NCBI GenBank assembly: GCA_946548895.1
Contig: CAMNQF010000013.1
Coordinates: 1-64,000, forward strand
Direction: 5' to 3'
Source of the DNA: an uncultured bacterium
GTDB lineage: Bacteria > Bacillota > Clostridia > Oscillospirales > Oscillospiraceae
DNA length: 64,000 bases
Below, piece after piece: positions 34,259-41,954 of this stretch (within the stretch, counting starts at the first letter, position 1; the number at the start of each line of letters is the position of its first letter). The position numbers were made by a program, and so were the translations under genes. The notes under the pieces were generated by a model that had not been told where the DNA came from, did not search any database, and saw nothing but the letters and a program-made list of their open reading frames with translations.

Positions 34259-34342
34259 TCAGCGGTCGCTGGGAACGGTAGTCTCTCCGGCGAAGATCAA
34301 CTCGTCGATATCAATAGGTACATTCTGAAAGAGGACCTTCAT
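34259..34342 (-). CDS. 27-residue small protein with its own promoter and terminator
   Basis: Not recognised. A 27-codon frame begins MKVLFQNVPI and ends TTVPSDR, mostly polar with an acidic centre (DIDELIF) and no membrane helix or signal peptide. GGAGG stands 8 nt before the ATG at 34342, a near-ideal ribosome site; two more ATGs (34348, 34351) overlap it. A TTTACA-N17-TATAAT promoter lies 32 nt upstream and a U-tract terminator downstream, making a complete transcript of about 170 nt. A palindrome (AGTACGTCGTACT) sits at the stop codon. It may be a small protein, or the RNA itself may be the functional product. Confidence 0.6.
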   Translation of the reverse strand: MKVLFQNVPIDIDELIFAGETTVPSDR

Positions 34343-34373
34343 TATCATCACCTCCGATGTTTTGTTGTTGTTT

Positions 34374-34402
34374 ATTATAGCAATAAAAGATGAATTTGTA
34401 AA
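34374..34402 (-). promoter_or_regulatory. Promoter of the small minus-strand gene
   Basis: On the minus strand TTTACA (34402-34397), 17 nt, TATAAT (34379-34374): 5/6 and 6/6 matches. Start predicted near 34367. Confidence 0.78.
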
Positions 34403-34459
34403 GAGGATTTTGTAAAATAATTGCAATCCATTTTTTGGGAAAAGGTTCGAAAAAAGTGC

Positions 34460-34488
34460 TTGCATTTTCTTCTTAAGTCTGCTATAAT
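34460..34488 (+). promoter_or_regulatory. Promoter of tRNA-Gly
   Basis: TTGCAT (34460-34465), 17 nt, TATAAT (34483-34488), about 12 nt before the mature tRNA 5' end. Confidence 0.78.
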
Positions 34489-34500
34489 GCAAAAGAACTT

Positions 34501-34574
34501 GCGGGTGTAGTTCAATGGTAGAATGTCAGCTTCCCAAGCTGAACACGGGGGTTCGATTCCCCTCACCCGCTCCA
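34501..34574 (+). tRNA. tRNA-Gly (anticodon CCC)
   Basis: A 74-nt cloverleaf: acceptor GCGGGTG (34501-34507) pairs with CACCCGC (34564-34570), discriminator T, encoded CCA 34572-34574. Anticodon stem TCAGC/GCTGA encloses loop TTCCCAA, giving CCC. T-arm GGGGGTTCGATTCCCC is standard. It has its own promoter and terminator. Confidence 0.95.
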
Positions 34575-34580
34575 ATTTAG

Positions 34581-34646
34581 AAACTCCTTGCACCGCTCCG
34601 TTTCCGCCTTGCGGCGAAAACTGTGCCGCGCAGGGAGTTTTTCTTT
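34581..34646 (+). terminator. Terminator of tRNA-Gly
   Basis: AAACTCCTTGC (34581-34591) pairs with GCAGGGAGTTT (34630-34640) with one G-T pair around an inner hairpin; TTCTTT follows. Confidence 0.72.
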
Positions 34647-34680
34647 CGCCCTCGGTGCGCGTTGATCCTGACGGGTTTGC

Positions 34681-34707
34681 ATAAAACCCGCGCCTGGTAC
34701 ATACAGT
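34681..34707 (+). promoter_or_regulatory. Candidate mother-cell SigE-type promoter
   Basis: ATA (34681-34683), 16 nt, CATACAGT (34700-34707). This fits the Bacillus SigE pattern (ATA, 16-18 nt, CATACAnT). It lies 32 nt before the GTG of the SpoIVFA-like gene, with AAGGAGGGG between. No SigA promoter is evident here. Confidence 0.6.
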
Positions 34708-34739
34708 AGTGCAGACTGTGTGGACAAGGAGGGGTCGGT

Positions 34740-35732
34740 GTGGACGGGGCATCCAGACGCGGAACGGCAAGCAGGGGGCGCAGGGCGCCGCAGCGGACCA
34801 GGCGGTCCGGCGGCCGCGGCGGGGACGAAGCGGATCAGCGCCGGCTGCTCCAGTTGGGCGTCAGTCTGACGCTGTTCCTGCTGGTATACATCGGCCGGGG
34901 GGTATTTCCCGTCCAGCTGTCGGCGTGGCGGGAGGCGGCGGCGGCCAACGTGGATTTTCGCGCGGCCTTCCAGCAGTTCGGCGCGGCCCTGTCTCAGGGG
35001 GAGCCGGTCCAGGAGGCCCTGGAGGCGCTGTGCGTCACTTTAATGGGCGGCGAGACGGACAGCGAATCCGTCCCGTCTCCGGCGGCGCCGGAGGGGCAGC
35101 CCCGCGCCATTGTGCTGTTGAGCCAGACGCCGGGCGGAGGGCTGGACTTTTTGGGCAGCCACGGCATCTTGGCCCGGACAGGCTTCCCTGCGGCGAAGGC
35201 CCAGCCGCCGGAGGATGACCCGGCCCCGCCGGCCTCGGCGTCCGCCCAGCCGGAGGTGGTGACGGCGGTGGCCCAGGAATATACGGACGACGGCGTTAAA
35301 CTGCCTAGAAATGTGAGTCTGGCCTTCTATGAACTGGGGTTGAGCGAGACTGCCGTGCCGGTGGACGGCGCTGTTACCTCCGGCTTCGGTTATCGGGACA
35401 GCCCCATCAATGGCAAAAACGAGTTCCACCTGGCGCTGGATATCGGCGCGGCGGAGGGGACGGAAATTGGGGCCTTTGCCGCCGGCGAGGTGGAGTATAT
35501 TGGCCAGAGCGACGAGTTTGGAAACTATTTGAAAATCCGCCACGGCAACAATGTCAGCAGCTTTTATGCCCACTGCAGCAAGCTGCTGGTTCACAAGGGA
35601 GACCAGGTGGCCTGCGGCCAGACAGTGGCGCTGGTGGGCCACACAGGCAACGCGGTTGGCTCTCATCTCCACCTGACCATAGAAAAAGACAATATCCGTC
35701 TGGATCCGGCCTACTATGTGGACCTCTCGTAA
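34740..35732 (+). CDS. Membrane-anchored M23 (LytM) protein, SpoIVFA-like
   Basis: A 330-residue protein with a basic cytosolic start, one membrane helix near residues 42-56 (GVSLTLFLLVYIG), a long outside linker and a C-terminal M23 domain near 215-325: FHLALDIGAAEGTEIGAFAAG has the His/Asp zinc pair, HGNNVSSFYAHCSKL and VGSHLHLTIEKD the later ligands. Its partner 16 nt downstream is an M50 protease, so this is most likely SpoIVFA, the regulator of pro-SigmaK processing in the mother cell. GTG 34740 follows AAGGAGGGG. Unlike a pure scaffold, it seems to keep the zinc ligands. A general M23 cell-wall hydrolase is the alternative. Confidence 0.8.
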   Translation: MDGASRRGTASRGRRAPQRTRRSGGRGGDEADQRRLLQLGVSLTLFLLVYIGRGVFPVQLSAWREAAAANVDFRAAFQQFGAALSQGEPVQEALEALCVTLMGGETDSESVPSPAAPEGQPRAIVLLSQTPGGGLDFLGSHGILARTGFPAAKAQPPEDDPAPPASASAQPEVVTAVAQEYTDDGVKLPRNVSLAFYELGLSETAVPVDGAVTSGFGYRDSPINGKNEFHLALDIGAAEGTEIGAFAAGEVEYIGQSDEFGNYLKIRHGNNVSSFYAHCSKLLVHKGDQVACGQTVALVGHTGNAVGSHLHLTIEKDNIRLDPAYYVDLS

Positions 35733-35748
35733 TTGGCCGGAGGTGGCC

Positions 35749-36300
35749 GTGAGCCCCGGCTTCCTACTGCTGTTGGGTGTGCTGTTTTGGATGGACGAAG
35801 GGGTGGGCCTGCTGCCTTGGGGGTTGCTGGCCTGCCTGCTCCACGAACTGGGGCACATTGCCATGGCCGCCGTTTTAGGCGGGCGTGTAGAGGGCCTGTC
35901 CCTGACGGCTGTGGGGGCGGAGCTGCGCATCAGCTACGCCTCACCGCTGGGATATTTTCAAGAAAGCCTGGTGGCATTGGCCGGGCCGGCGGCTAATCTG
36001 CTGGTGGGCGGCCTGTTTTCCGTATTGGGCTGGGGTGTGGCTGCGGCCCTCACGCTGGCCATAGGAGCCTTTAACCTGCTGCCTATCCTGCCGCTGGATG
36101 GGGGCCGGGTGATCCATGGCCTGCTGTCGGTCCGCCTGGATGCGGATTGGGCGGACCGGCTCACCACCGTCCTGGCCGGCTGCCTGGTGGGCGGGCTGGT
36201 GGGCGCGGGGCTGGTGGCCGCCGTCTGGTACGCCAACGTAACCCTGCTCCTCACAGCGGTATGGCTGCTGGCGGGGGTGCTGCGTCAGGGTGGCGGATAA
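35749..36300 (+). CDS. Intramembrane M50 metalloprotease, SpoIVFB-like
   Basis: A 183-residue polytopic protein: CLLHELGHIAMAA holds the zinc-binding HExxH near residue 33, and NLLPILPLDGGRVIHG supplies the third ligand, NPDG-type, near 113. ALAGPAANLLVGG is the second family block. It lacks a CBS domain, so it is shorter than the Bacillus protein. Paired with the SpoIVFA-like gene it most likely cleaves pro-SigmaK late in sporulation. GTG 35749 with GGAGG 5 nt upstream is preferred to ATG 35716, which would overlap the previous gene by 17 nt. Confidence 0.85.
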   Translation: MSPGFLLLLGVLFWMDEGVGLLPWGLLACLLHELGHIAMAAVLGGRVEGLSLTAVGAELRISYASPLGYFQESLVALAGPAANLLVGGLFSVLGWGVAAALTLAIGAFNLLPILPLDGGRVIHGLLSVRLDADWADRLTTVLAGCLVGGLVGAGLVAAVWYANVTLLLTAVWLLAGVLRQGGG

Positions 36301-36328
36301 ATATTTGCCGTGAAACTGGAAAAAACTA

Positions 36329-36357
36329 TTGCAAACCGAGCGGTGTTATGATATACT
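36329..36357 (+). promoter_or_regulatory. Promoter of rplS
   Basis: TTGCAA (36329-36334), 17 nt, TATACT (36352-36357). Start near 36364, leaving a leader of about 75 nt. Confidence 0.65.
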
Positions 36358-36369
36358 CCATAAGTCTGA

Positions 36370-36425
36370 AAAAGGGCGGTCCTCTGCGCGGCCACAAGGC
36401 AAGGACGCACGAACGCCTGAAATTA
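36370..36425 (+). promoter_or_regulatory. Candidate L19 leader RNA
   Basis: The rplS leader contains GGTCCTCTGC and GGCAAGGACGCACGAACG, which can pair (GGTCCT with AGGACG region). This resembles the Firmicutes L19 autoregulatory leader known upstream of rplS. The fold was not computed. Confidence 0.45.
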
Positions 36426-36438
36426 GGAGGAAAAACAA

Positions 36439-36780
36439 ATGGATCTGCTTCAGCAATTCAGCGACAAGTACATGAAGGAGGAGGCTCCTTCCGTCCGCGT
36501 GGGCGACACCGTCCGGGTGCATATCCGGGTTAAGGAGGGCAGCCGCGAACGTATCCAGGTGTTCGAGGGCACCGTCATCGCCAAGAAGCACGGCGGCATC
36601 GAGGAGAGCTTCACCGTCCGCCGCATTTCCTATGGCGTTGGCGTGGAGAAGGTGTTCCCGCTGCACGCCCCCACCATTGAGAAGGTGGAGACCGTCCGCA
36701 AGGGCAAGGTTCGCCGGGCCAAGCTGTACTACCTGCGTGACCGCGTGGGCAAGGCCGCCAAGGTCAAAGAGGACCTGTAA
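36439..36780 (+). CDS. rplS: 50S ribosomal protein L19
   Basis: Large-subunit protein at the interface with the 30S subunit. 113 residues, standard length. Seen: [60 protein letters not shown] and [26 protein letters not shown] lies 9 nt before the ATG. It has its own promoter, a probable autoregulatory leader and a strong terminator, so it is a single-gene unit. Confidence 0.98.
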   Translation: MDLLQQFSDKYMKEEAPSVRVGDTVRVHIRVKEGSRERIQVFEGTVIAKKHGGIEESFTVRRISYGVGVEKVFPLHAPTIEKVETVRKGKVRRAKLYYLRDRVGKAAKVKEDL

Positions 36781-36790
36781 GCTGCGCAGT

Positions 36791-36823
36791 AAAAGAGGAG
36801 CGGGTGACCGCTCCTCTTTTATT
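36791..36823 (+). terminator. Terminator of rplS
   Basis: AAAAGAGGAGCGG, loop GTGA, CCGCTCCTCTTTT: a perfect 13-bp stem ending in TTTTATT. Confidence 0.93.
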
Positions 36824-36854
36824 AAAAAGACGTTACGGGAAAGGAGGCTGGCCT

Positions 36855-37706
36855 GTGAACATTCAGTGGTATCCCGGGCATATGACCAAGACCCGGCGGC
36901 AGATGGAGAACGACGTGAAGCTGGTGGATTTGGTGGCTGAGGTGGTGGACGCCCGCATTCCCATCTCCAGCCGGAACCCGGACATCGACGCCATGGTGGG
37001 GGACCGGCCCCGGCTGATACTCTTCAACCGGGCGGACCAGGCCGACCCGGCCATGACCGCCCGCTGGCTGGCTTGGATGAAAGCCAAGGGCTACGGCGTT
37101 CTGGAGACGGACGCGAAATCGGGCAAAGGAGTGAATCAGTTTTCCGCCGCCGCCAAAGGTGTGCTCCGAGACAAGCTGGCCGCCTGGAAGGCCAAAGGGC
37201 AGGTTGGCCGGCCCATCCGGGCCATGGTGGTGGGGGTGCCCAACGTGGGTAAGTCCACTTTCATCAATAAGGTGGCGAAACGAAAGTCAGCCAAGGCCGG
37301 CGACCGGCCGGGCGTCACCCGGGGCAAGCAGTGGGTGAGTGTGGACGCGGGTTTAGAGCTGCTGGATACGCCGGGCATCCTCTGGCCCAAGTTTGAGGAC
37401 GAGACCACCGGCCTCCACCTGGCTTTCACCGGCGCGGTAAAGGACGAGGTCACAGATGTGGAGGGCCTGGCCTGCGCGCTGCTGGAGCTGCTGCGGGATC
37501 GCTACCCTCACGCGCTGGAGGAGCGGTACAAGCTGGCGGTGCAGGATGGCCTCCAGGGTTGGGAGCTGTTGGAGCAGGCCGCCCGGAAACGGGGTATGCT
37601 GGTATCCGGCGGCGAGGCGGACCTGTCACGAATGGCCAATGTGTTGCTGGATGAATTCCGGGGTGGCAAGTTGGGGCGCTTTACACTAGAGGCCCCAGAG
37701 AATTGA
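36855..37706 (+). CDS. rbgA: Ribosome biogenesis GTPase RbgA (YlqF)
   Basis: Circularly permuted GTPase needed for a late step of 50S assembly. 283 residues. Order of motifs is permuted as expected: IQWYPGHMTKTRRQ at the start, DARIP, LFNRAD (G4), then GVPNVGKSTFINK (G1), a GVTRGKQWV switch and LLDTPGILWP (G3); a C-terminal RNA-binding domain follows. GTG 36855, 7 nt after AAGGAGG, gives the family N-terminus. The rplS-rbgA-rnhB order is common in Firmicutes. Confidence 0.97.
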   Translation: MNIQWYPGHMTKTRRQMENDVKLVDLVAEVVDARIPISSRNPDIDAMVGDRPRLILFNRADQADPAMTARWLAWMKAKGYGVLETDAKSGKGVNQFSAAAKGVLRDKLAAWKAKGQVGRPIRAMVVGVPNVGKSTFINKVAKRKSAKAGDRPGVTRGKQWVSVDAGLELLDTPGILWPKFEDETTGLHLAFTGAVKDEVTDVEGLACALLELLRDRYPHALEERYKLAVQDGLQGWELLEQAARKRGMLVSGGEADLSRMANVLLDEFRGGKLGRFTLEAPEN

Positions 37707-37726
37707 TTTGAGAGGGGAGAGGGACA

Positions 37727-38332
37727 ATGCCCGGTTGGGAGCTGGAGCGGGCGGCCGCAGGCCGGGGATTTCGGGCCGTATGCGGCTGCGACGAGGCCGG
37801 GGCTGGACCACTGGCGGGCCGGGTATACGCCGGGGCTGTTATCCTGCCCGATGGGCTGGATTTGCCGGGACTCAACGATTCCAAACAGGTGCCGGAAAAG
37901 CGGCGGGAAAAGCTGTACGACCAGATTATTGCCCAGGCCGCGGCCTGGGCGGTGGCGTGGGTGGAGCCGCGGGAAATTGATGAGATCGACATCCTCAACA
38001 GCCGCATCAAAGCCATGCAGCTGGCCATCGACGGGCTGGCCCCCCAGGCGGATTTCGCCCTCATTGACGGCAACCGGGACCACGGAAGCCGCTGTTCCAT
38101 TGTGACGCCCCACAGAACTGTCGTAAAGGGAGATAGCTTGTCAGTCTCTATTGCCGCGGCGTCCATTCTGGCTAAGGTCAGCCGGGACCGCTATATGCGG
38201 GATATGGCGGCTGTCTATCCACAGTACGAGTTTGAACGGCACAAGGGCTATGCCACCAAACGCCACTATGCGCTGCTGCGGGAATTCGGCCCCTGTGCCA
38301 TCCACCGCCGCACCTTCCTGAAAAACCTGTGA
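37727..38332 (+). CDS. rnhB: Ribonuclease HII
   Basis: Removes ribonucleotides from DNA, cutting 5' of an embedded RNA base. 201 residues. Seen: CGCDEAGAGPLAGRVYAGAV with the first two catalytic acids, LNDSKQVPEKRRE, DEIDILNSRIKAMQ, ALIDGN (third Asp), KGDSLSVSIAAASILAKVSR and the terminal HKGYATKRHYALL. The usual GRG substrate-recognition motif reads GAG here. GGGAG precedes the ATG. It overlaps the yraN-like gene by 4 nt. Confidence 0.95.
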   Translation: MPGWELERAAAGRGFRAVCGCDEAGAGPLAGRVYAGAVILPDGLDLPGLNDSKQVPEKRREKLYDQIIAQAAAWAVAWVEPREIDEIDILNSRIKAMQLAIDGLAPQADFALIDGNRDHGSRCSIVTPHRTVVKGDSLSVSIAAASILAKVSRDRYMRDMAAVYPQYEFERHKGYATKRHYALLREFGPCAIHRRTFLKNL

Positions 38333-38703
38333 GCGGCGGGGGAGCGGGAGCCCTCCAGCTGGGCAAGTGGGGGGAAGAGCGGGTGGCGGACCGGCTGCGG
38401 CGGCAGGGCTGGCGGATCGCGGCGCGAAATTTCCGCTGCCGCCTGGGCGAGATTGATATAATCGCGGAAAACGGGATCTATCTGGCTTTTGTGGAGGTCA
38501 AGCTGCGCAAAAACGGCCAGTACGGCGCGGCCTGTGAAGCGGTGACCCCATCCAAGCAGAGAAAGCTCCGGCTGACCGCCCAGTTCTATTTGATGGGTCA
38601 CCCCACCGGGCTACAGCCCCGGTTTGACGTGGCGGAGGTGTACGCGCCCCAGGGGGTGCGCACGGAAAAGCCGGACATATACTATATTGAAAACGCATTT
38701 TAG
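38329..38703 (+). CDS. UPF0102 (YraN family) putative endonuclease-like protein
   Basis: A 124-residue protein of the YraN/UPF0102 family, with a PD-(D/E)XK-like nuclease fold but no settled role. Seen: LGKWGEERVADRLRRQGWRI, ARNFRCRLGEIDIIAE and LAFVEVKLRKNGQYG, which carry the predicted acid and lysine residues. GTG 38329 overlaps the rnhB stop (GTGA), so translation is coupled. rnhB followed by yraN is a usual pair. Confidence 0.93.
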   Translation: MSGGGAGALQLGKWGEERVADRLRRQGWRIAARNFRCRLGEIDIIAENGIYLAFVEVKLRKNGQYGAACEAVTPSKQRKLRLTAQFYLMGHPTGLQPRFDVAEVYAPQGVRTEKPDIYYIENAF

Positions 38704-38713
38704 GGGGATGCCT

Positions 38714-39652
38714 ATGGAGGGAATATCCGTTTTTGACGCCCACTGTGACACCATCTCCCGTTGCTGGCGGGAGTATGAGGGCCTGGACCGCAATACCGGG
38801 ATGCTTTCCCTGGAGCGGACGGCGAAATTTGGGCGGTACTGCCAGTTTTTTGCCCTGTGGACTGCGGACGGCTACACTGGATATCCATCGGGCGGGGATT
38901 CGGTGGAGCGGGCTTATCACGCGCTTCTGCGCTGTTTTAAGGGCCAGATGGCACGCAATGCGGATCGGATCATCCAGTGCCGCACCGCGGGCGAGGCGGA
39001 ACAGGCCAACCGGCAAGGAAAAGCCGCCGCGTTTCTGACTGTGGAGGGCGGGGAACTGCTAGGCTGCGATCCGGGCCGCCTGGAACAGGCGGCAAAGGAT
39101 GGCGTAAAGGCAATCAACCTTACATGGAATCACGCCAACGCCCTTTCGGGGTCCTCACGGGAAGCGCCCGAGAGAGGGCTGTCTCCGCTGGGCCGGGAGT
39201 TTGTTTCCAAGATGGAGGACCTGCGCATTTTGGTGGACGTGTCCCACCTGTCGGAAGCCGGGTTCTGGGACGTGGCGGAACTGGCCCGCCGGCCCTTTAT
39301 TGCCAGCCACTCCAACGCAAAATCTGTGTGGGATCACACAAGGAACTTGACGGATGGGCAAATAAATGCGATAATAAAAAATCAAGGTGTGATCGGCCTG
39401 AATTTCTATGAGGATTTCGTAGGCGGAAGCCGGGACCTGGATATGGTGCGGGCCCACCTGGACCATATTTTGGCGCTGGGCGGAGGGGCCAGCGCGGCGC
39501 TGGGCGGAGACTGGGACGGATGCGACACCATCCGGGACCTGCCCGCCATCGACAGCCTGTCCCGTCTCTATGAGCATCTGCTCCGCCACGGATACAGCGA
39601 AACGGTCGTCCAAGACCTGTTTTACAATAATTTAATGAGAGTAGTGAAATGA
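38714..39652 (+). CDS. Membrane dipeptidase family metallopeptidase (M19)
   Basis: A 312-residue TIM-barrel dipeptidase of family M19. Seen: VFDAHCDTISRCW (first metal pair), LTVEGGELLG (bridging Glu), LTWNHANALSGSS, DVSHLSEAGFWDV, FIASHSNAKSV and LGGDWDGCDT (last ligand). Substrates of relatives are dipeptides, often with a D-residue. ATG 38714 with AGGGGG 6 nt upstream is preferred to ATG 38708. It overlaps thrC by 4 nt. No signal peptide is seen, so it should be cytosolic. Confidence 0.92.
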   Translation: MEGISVFDAHCDTISRCWREYEGLDRNTGMLSLERTAKFGRYCQFFALWTADGYTGYPSGGDSVERAYHALLRCFKGQMARNADRIIQCRTAGEAEQANRQGKAAAFLTVEGGELLGCDPGRLEQAAKDGVKAINLTWNHANALSGSSREAPERGLSPLGREFVSKMEDLRILVDVSHLSEAGFWDVAELARRPFIASHSNAKSVWDHTRNLTDGQINAIIKNQGVIGLNFYEDFVGGSRDLDMVRAHLDHILALGGGASAALGGDWDGCDTIRDLPAIDSLSRLYEHLLRHGYSETVVQDLFYNNLMRVVK

Positions 39653-41142
39653 CCATGAATTATTTGAGCACGAGAAATAAAGACCTGCGCATGACCGCCT
39701 CCCAGGCCATCGCCAAGGGGCTGGCCCCAGACGGCGGGCTTCTCACCCCGGCGGTGCTGCCCCGCCTGCCCGCCTCCGCCGTGGAGACCATGAAGGAGAT
39801 GTCTTACCAGCAGCGGATGGTCTATATCATGAACGGCTTCTTGGAGGGCTTTGCGGCCTCCGAGCTCACGGCGTATGCCGCCGAGGCCTACGGCGGGGGA
39901 AAGTTTTCCAGCGAGGACATCGCCCCGGTGGTCAGGCTGGACGACAACACCTATTGCCTGGAGCTGTGGCACGGGCCCACCTGCGCTTTCAAGGATATGG
40001 CGCTTCAAGTGCTGCCCCATCTGCTCACCGCGGCGCTGGACAAGAACGACGAGAAAAAGACGGTGTGCATCCTGGTGGCCACCTCCGGCGACACGGGCAA
40101 GGCCGCCCTGGAGGGCTTCCGCAACGTGGACAAAACCCGGATTCTGGTGTTTTATCCCAAGGACGGCGTGTCTGAGATCCAGGAGCTCCAGATGGTCACC
40201 CAGGAGGGGGGCAACGTGGGGGTATGTTCCGTGGTGGGCAACTTCGACGACGCCCAGGCAGGGGTCAAGACCCTGTTCTCCGACGAGGCGCTGGCCGCGG
40301 AGCTGGCGGAGCGGGGCTATTTCCTCTCCTCCGCGAACTCCATCAACTGGGGCCGGGTGCTGCCCCAAATCGTTTACTATGCCTCCGCCTACTGCGACCT
40401 GCTGAAGGCCGGGGCTGTCTCCAAGGGCCAGGCCGTCAACGTGTGTGTGCCCACCGGCAATTTCGGCAACATCCTGGCCGCATACTACGCCAAGGCCATG
40501 GGCATCCCCATCAACCGGCTGATCTGTGCCTCCAATCAGAACAACGTGCTCACCGACTTCATCAACACCGGCACCTATGACCGCAACCGCACGTTCTACA
40601 ACACACTGTCCCCATCCATGGATATCCTGATCTCCAGCAATCTGGAGCGGATGCTGTTTGAGCTGTCCGGCCGGGACGACAGGCTGGTGCGGGAGTATAT
40701 GTCCCAGCTGGCGGAATACGGCAGCTACCGGGTGGACAGCGCCATTCGGACCAAGCTGAAAAAGGAGTTCAGCGCCGGGTACTGCGACGACCGGCAGACC
40801 AAAGCCATGATCGCCCGGATGTGGAACGAGCGGAACTACCTCATCGACCCCCACACCGCCGTGGCTTTTCACGTGTTGGACGAGTACCGGGAGGAGACCG
40901 GGGACGCCACCCCCACCGTTGTGGTGTCCACCGCCAGCCCCTTCAAATTCTGCTCCAGTGTGCTGGACGCCCTGGGGGTGAAGGAGCAAAAGCCCGGGCT
41001 GGATATCCTGGACCAGCTCACCGAGGTCACGGGGGTGCCCACGCCCGCGCCCCTGGCCCGCTTGAAAAAGCGCCGCCGCCGTTTTGACCGGGTGGCGGAA
41101 AAGTCCGCCATGAAGGGCTGCGTACTGGACTTTTTGAAATAA
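39649..41142 (+). CDS. thrC: Threonine synthase
   Basis: PLP enzyme converting O-phosphohomoserine to threonine. 497 residues, the long form. Seen: YLSTRNKDLRMTASQAIAKG, LAPDGGLLTP, ELWHGPTCAFKDMALQ with the PLP-binding Lys, VATSGDTGKAALEGF, FYPKDGVSEIQELQMVTQ, SSANSINWGRVLPQIVYY and VPTGNFGNILAAYYAK. ATG 39649 overlaps the dipeptidase stop; ATG 39655 is a possible alternative start. No hom or thrB gene is nearby. Confidence 0.97.
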   Translation: MTMNYLSTRNKDLRMTASQAIAKGLAPDGGLLTPAVLPRLPASAVETMKEMSYQQRMVYIMNGFLEGFAASELTAYAAEAYGGGKFSSEDIAPVVRLDDNTYCLELWHGPTCAFKDMALQVLPHLLTAALDKNDEKKTVCILVATSGDTGKAALEGFRNVDKTRILVFYPKDGVSEIQELQMVTQEGGNVGVCSVVGNFDDAQAGVKTLFSDEALAAELAERGYFLSSANSINWGRVLPQIVYYASAYCDLLKAGAVSKGQAVNVCVPTGNFGNILAAYYAKAMGIPINRLICASNQNNVLTDFINTGTYDRNRTFYNTLSPSMDILISSNLERMLFELSGRDDRLVREYMSQLAEYGSYRVDSAIRTKLKKEFSAGYCDDRQTKAMIARMWNERNYLIDPHTAVAFHVLDEYREETGDATPTVVVSTASPFKFCSSVLDALGVKEQKPGLDILDQLTEVTGVPTPAPLARLKKRRRRFDRVAEKSAMKGCVLDFLK

Positions 41143-41153
41143 GGGGTGATGGA

Positions 41154-41843
41154 ATGGCTCTCTATGCCATCGGCGATACCCACCTCTCCCTGGGTTCTGA
41201 CAAGCCCATGGATGTGTTCGGCGGAGGCTGGGAGGGCTATGTGGATAAGCTCCGGGAGGGTTTCGCTCCGGTGAACGATGCCGACACGGTGGTGCTGTGC
41301 GGCGACCTGTCCTGGGGGATGAGCCTGGAGGAAGCCCGGGAGGACTTCGCCTTTCTGAACGATGGCCTGCCGGGGGAGAAGTGGCTGCTCAAGGGCAACC
41401 ACGACTACTGGTGGAACACCGCCGCCAAAATGAACGCCTTTTTTCAGGCCAACGGCTTCAGCCGGCTCCACATTCTCCACAACAACTGTGCCCTTTATGG
41501 TGAAACCGCCCTGTGCGGCACCCGAGGCTGGTTTTTCGAGGAAAACGGCACCCCCCACTGGGAAAAGGTGTTCAACCGGGAGCTGATCCGGCTGGAGGCG
41601 TCCCTGAAAGCGGCGGGGGAGCGGGAGAAGCTGTGCTTTCTCCACTATCCGCCCCTATACCGGGGCTACCGCTGCCAGGAGATCGTTGACCTGCTGGAGC
41701 GGTACGGGGTGCGGACCTGCTGCTACGGCCACCTCCACGGCCCCAGCCACCGGCTGGCCATTGAGGGAAAGCAGGGGACGGTAGACTACTGGCTGGTGTC
41801 CGCGGACTTTGTCGGATTCCGTCCAAAAAAAATTTTGGATTGA
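41154..41843 (+). CDS. Calcineurin-like metallophosphoesterase
   Basis: A 229-residue cytosolic phosphoesterase. All metal motifs are present: AIGDTHLS, LCGDLSWGM, LLKGNHDYWWN, LHYPPLYRGY and CCYGHLHGPSH. The family includes cyclic-nucleotide and phosphoprotein hydrolases, and the substrate cannot be read from sequence. The ATG is 12 nt after thrC and probably shares its message. It precedes the tig promoter. Confidence 0.92.
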   Translation: MALYAIGDTHLSLGSDKPMDVFGGGWEGYVDKLREGFAPVNDADTVVLCGDLSWGMSLEEAREDFAFLNDGLPGEKWLLKGNHDYWWNTAAKMNAFFQANGFSRLHILHNNCALYGETALCGTRGWFFEENGTPHWEKVFNRELIRLEASLKAAGEREKLCFLHYPPLYRGYRCQEIVDLLERYGVRTCCYGHLHGPSHRLAIEGKQGTVDYWLVSADFVGFRPKKILD

Positions 41844-41855
41844 GCAAAAAAACAG

Positions 41856-41884
41856 TGGAAATCTCCGCGCCTATCTGGTAGAAT
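41856..41884 (+). promoter_or_regulatory. Promoter upstream of tig
   Basis: TGGAAA (41856-41861), 17 nt, TAGAAT (41879-41884); moderate match. Leader about 65 nt with a short GGCCC/GGGCC hairpin. Confidence 0.4.
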
Positions 41885-41954
41885 AGGTTGGATTACTTAG
41901 AAAGAAAAGAAGGCCCAGCGTCATTTTGGCGGGCCGAGCTTGGAGGAACACACC

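Noticed and set aside
34259-34492. Longer 77-codon version of the small minus-strand gene
   Set aside because: Its start lies upstream of the predicted promoter and has no ribosome site; only the last 27 codons fit the signals.
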